Source: Apostichopus japonicus
Lineage: Eukaryota > Echinodermata > Holothuroidea > Aspidochirotida > Stichopodidae
Reading direction: 5' to 3'
Length of the DNA stretch: 64,000 bases
Assembly: GCF_037975245.1 (NCBI RefSeq)
Contig: NC_092580.1
Coordinates: 21,314,501 to 21,378,500, forward strand
How positions within the stretch are numbered: position 1 is the stretch's first letter; each line of letters starts with the position of its first letter. The notes beneath the pieces were generated by a model. That model made no database searches. It saw only the letters and a list, made by a program, of their open reading frames with translations, and was not told the DNA's origin. Made by a program: the position numbers and the translations under genes. Shown piece after piece: positions 61,201-64,000 of the stretch.

Positions 61201-64000
61201 TTACCATTGTACGATTCAATACGATGCATCAGAAAATGTCTCTCAAAAGGATCAAACTTACCTTCCAGCTGTCACCATGGTAACCACAATGATCCTCTTT
61301 TCTTTGATCTTTGTTGGACTAGGGAAAACCACATAGTTAGACCTGTCGTAGTTTAAGCAGTCATCTCTAATCTCCTACAGTGAGTAGAACATTCAAACAA
61401 ACTGTGAATTTTCATAACTTAGATGAACTGACTGCAACTTACAAACCTAAAATGACATCATGGTAGCTTGCATGGTAGTACAAACATAAAAGTATGTTAT
61501 ATCTTTATGAAACACAACTACATTTTACTGTTTCAAGTTTACTTAGAATCAAAATCATCCCAAAGGATTGTTTTTCATTGGAGCTAAAATATCAAATTTA
61601 CAAAGGAAGAACATAAATACAAAATAAATTACAAGTACAAACAAAAGTATAGAAAAAATAAGTAGTACTAAAAGTTCAGAAAGCCTATACAAATTTCAAA
61701 CCAATGTTAAAAAACAAAATGTAACACATGGTGAAAGTGAAGATTGGGTTAAAAAAAAAGACTTAAAGCCATTTGAGGCACATTTTGAAAACGAAATTGC
61801 ACACCTAGTTTTAAAACATCTAAGAGTATAAGATTTTTTTTTTTCTTGTGGAAGACATCACTTCAAAAGTTTGATTTCATGTACTGAAAAGCAGTTTTTG
61901 TTTACTATCTAGATTAGTGAATTTCTATCATGTTCCCATATAAAACCAGTAACATAACTATAACTGATCACAAGTTCCCCTCGTCAACCATTGGAGTTAT
62001 GGCTTAATGGCAAAATTTGTGTTGACCTGAAATTGTTTTAACATATTGCCACTACTTACAAGGCTACCATGAAAACATATCAGAACTCACAGAAAAATTG
62101 ACACCAAGTTTTCCTGCCAACCTTCTCCCACTCCTCTTAGTTTCCCATGAGCCTTACATTTTTAGACAGAATTTATGCGAAATTTGAGAGGACAAAAATA
62201 TCACAGAAATCACCTGTAGAGCAGGATCGACACTATCATAGTTGCGACTGAGTGCGCACATTCGCAACAGATGGGTCCTGGCGACTGAGCCTTTGTCTAG
62301 GAGGCGCTTAGCTAAGAGGTCGGCAGCACTGTTAGAAGGTGCGCAGGCTAAGATGATGTTCTTCTTACTCTGATGGTAGACCTTAATTAATTACACATAG
62401 AGAAACAGAACAAAAAGAGTAGAAATTAATAACCATCTCAACAAATTTGAACAGCAAGTGTCTCATTTGTGTAAACCTTCAGACCTCTTGTGGAAGAATT
62501 GGAGTGTCGCGTACATATCATTTATGGTCACTCATCACAGATTGGGTATTTCGAGCACCACTGAAGGATGGAGTACAGCCTGACCCTTATTCTATTGTAT
62601 ATTCAGTTAAAATGTCTCAAACCTTTAGGCAGTAGTTCATCTTACTCATTTTAGGTCAAACTTTATATGTCTTGAAAATTCCTCAAAAAATACTACTTTG
62701 TTACTTCTTTAAATACTTGAAAAATAATACTAGCATGTTCATAAATTATTCTACTTCGAAAAGATTAGCCCTTTATTTTTGTGACAAACTGACTGACTAC
62801 TAAATTGATACCAATTTTCGCAAGCTATCATGAAATATGTACAACCACATTTGTAGAACATAGCTACTTTATATAAACTTTTAAGTCTTAATTAAACAAG
62901 AAAAATGCTAGTAAAATTAATAATATCACAATATTAACAAAAAAGAAACTGAATCACTGCAATAACTGAAGCGGTTTGCTTAAAGAGAGATGTCTCTATC
63001 AAAGACGAAAATAAAAAAGAAACATTTCTGTAAAAAGATGAATGAAAGTTGTACGGCACAACTAAAGATTGACCAACCTGCATCATTGCTTCAACCACGG
63101 TAACAGTCTTGCCGGTACCAGGAGGTCCAAACACGAGGTACGGTGCAGGGAGTGACGTGCCATGCAGAATGTGATAAATGGCTTTGACTTGCTCCATATT
63201 ATTAGACAAATTTTTATCACATAGCTTCTTTGCAAAAGCGCTATGAACAAAGTCACAGGGGTAGAGAAAAGCAAGAAATAATTTTTACGTACACCAACAG
63301 GGAAAATTGAGTCTTTTAATCACAAAAGTTCATGAATGCTTCATATACACAATAAAAAGTCAAATAGTACTGCATGGAACTTAAAACCGTTGTATGAATT
63401 CGTCTACCACCCGTCTTTCCACCAAGCTCTGCTTCAAGGTGAAATACAAAAATACAGTAAAACACATTTAGAGACTGCAAATGCCGTGAGTATTTGATTC
63501 CCTGTATTAATGATATCAGCAAATGTTCTTTTCCATGAAGGCTAAAAACGATTTATACTAGTTGTGATGAAGTTGGGCAATGCAACCACTTAAGTACAGC
63601 ACATCACAGCACAGTGTATTAAAAGTACAAGCAATTATTCCATCAGAATTTAGACGAAGGTGTGGTTTACATTCAGACTGAGGACCCCATTGTTTGATCA
63701 TATCCATTGTTCAAATCTATATGCCCTATCATTAACAATACCCCTGAACAATCAAATGTTGATTCTTTTGATAAGACATCACATGACCTGGAATTCCTTT
63801 GTTCAAGTCCTCAATTAGAGTACACACACACATAAATAAATGTCATGAACACCAACTTACTCAAGCTTTTCAGCTTCAGTTTTCTTCATCTTCTTTGGTT
63901 CAGGAAAGATAACTGGTTTCAAACGTTCCATGTCTAGTGTATCTGAATCTACTGAGAAGTGTGACGATCGTATCGGAAACCGTGAGAAGGTAAACTGGAT
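55278..64000 (-). CDS. MOV10: MOV10-like RNA helicase, C-terminal part (cut by right edge)
   Basis: Eleven exons (- order): 63861-64000 (partial), 63078-63240, 62214-62381, 61262-61374, 60808-61001, 60114-60334, 59435-59617, 58579-58779, 58015-58103, 57514-57644, 55278-55327. GT/AG junctions and phases chain; 550 aa are in the window. SF1/Upf1-like motifs in order: Walker [22 protein letters not shown] (Ia), [19 protein letters not shown] (II), [17 protein letters not shown] (III), [12 protein letters not shown] (IV), [42 protein letters not shown] (V) and [18 protein letters not shown] (VI). It ends DQEWRGDL, like the EWRNEL end of human MOV10. MOV10 proteins are 5'-3' RNA helicases acting with Argonaute/RNA silencing and restricting retroelements. 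The N-terminus lies beyond the window; MOV10L1 cannot be fully excluded. Confidence 0.93.
55948..56265 (-). mobile_element. tRNA-derived SINE with (CATA)n tail
   Basis: On the - strand, CCCCGGTTCGATTCCCCGCC is a canonical B-box. It is followed by a ~170-base body and then a pure (CATA)n tail of about 25 units, which is the TATG microsatellite at about 55948-56050 on the + strand. It lies in the last intron of the MOV10-like gene. The tetranucleotide makes all frames open and explains the long repeats of short ORFs here. Confidence 0.65.
56751..57512. repeat. Minisatellite, seven ~101-115-bp units, abutting an exon
   Basis: Units start with CAAGAATGTTAG at 56751, 56858, 56970, 57075, 57176, 57285 and 57400. 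The next expected start, about 57513, is the end of the exon at 57514-57644. Each unit includes CATATGCTCCCCATAGACAA and GACCAGCTTA, then a GATGCTTAC-type end. On the coding strand that end is a GTAAGC-like copy of the real splice donor, or GTGAGC in two units. Confidence 0.9.
59575..59800 (-). repeat. Triplicated splice acceptor plus exon start
   Basis: The start of the exon at 59435-59617 (CAG then [13 protein letters not shown]) is followed upstream on the coding strand by two decayed copies. One has its acceptor near 59709 ([13 protein letters not shown], with an extra base after CAG) and the other near 59784 ([11 protein letters not shown]). The spacings are about 91 and 75 bases. Neither extra copy keeps phase with the real exon. 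Confidence 0.75.

Noticed and set aside
62447-62635. 62-codon + strand frame
   Set aside because: It is in a MOV10-like intron on the opposite strand, without motifs or splice context.
1-64000. CRISPR arrays, operons, phage or prokaryotic systems
   Set aside because: The gene structure is entirely spliced and metazoan; the tandem repeats seen lack the regular repeat-spacer pattern.

Overview
The window is animal nuclear DNA, not bacterial or viral. Genes are split into many short exons with GT/AG junctions, introns of several hundred bases up to a few kb are AT-rich, and remains of SINEs, LINEs and DNA transposons are scattered through them. Protein similarity to vertebrate orthologues, the small non-autonomous elements and the many TAGGCCTA-type motifs suggest an invertebrate deuterostome, most likely an echinoderm. 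That assignment is an inference; no ribosomal or mitochondrial marker is present.

Layout from left to right. (1) A single-exon leucine-rich-repeat transmembrane protein, + strand, 963-3053. (2) The V(D)J/NHEJ nuclease Artemis (DCLRE1C), - strand, 13 coding exons between 4649 and 16094, convergent with the LRR gene. (3) Carnitine O-palmitoyltransferase 2 (CPT2), + strand, 12 coding exons between 17578 and 26183, head to head with Artemis across about 1.5 kb. (4) A possible orphan first exon at 27748-27780 (+) beside a repeat that is inverted relative to the left edge of the window, then a mostly empty stretch. (5) CFAP20DC (C3orf67), - strand, 19 coding exons between 31815 and 46118. (6) A repeat-rich 9-kb intergenic block, 46119-55277. 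It holds an element with ~400-bp internal repeats packed with AGGTCA half-sites, a 982-bp transposon with long inverted ends and an 8-bp target duplication, a SINE and LINE pieces. (7) The C-terminal helicase half of a MOV10-like RNA helicase, - strand, 11 exons from 55278 to the right edge, where it is cut.

The genes do not form a pathway: DNA repair, mitochondrial fatty-acid import, a ciliary protein, an RNA-silencing helicase and a cell-surface receptor. The only regulatory link the layout suggests is the shared Artemis/CPT2 promoter region. Exon junctions below were placed by eye from GT/AG sites; every chained exon keeps phase and the exon lengths add up to whole codons for each complete gene.

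I found no evidence of a new multi-gene system. The most unusual things are small-scale. A minisatellite in a MOV10-like intron copies the real splice donor seven times. A splice acceptor plus exon start is triplicated in the same gene. There are tRNA-like/hammerhead-ribozyme-like retroelement fragments, and an array of nuclear-receptor-like half-sites.
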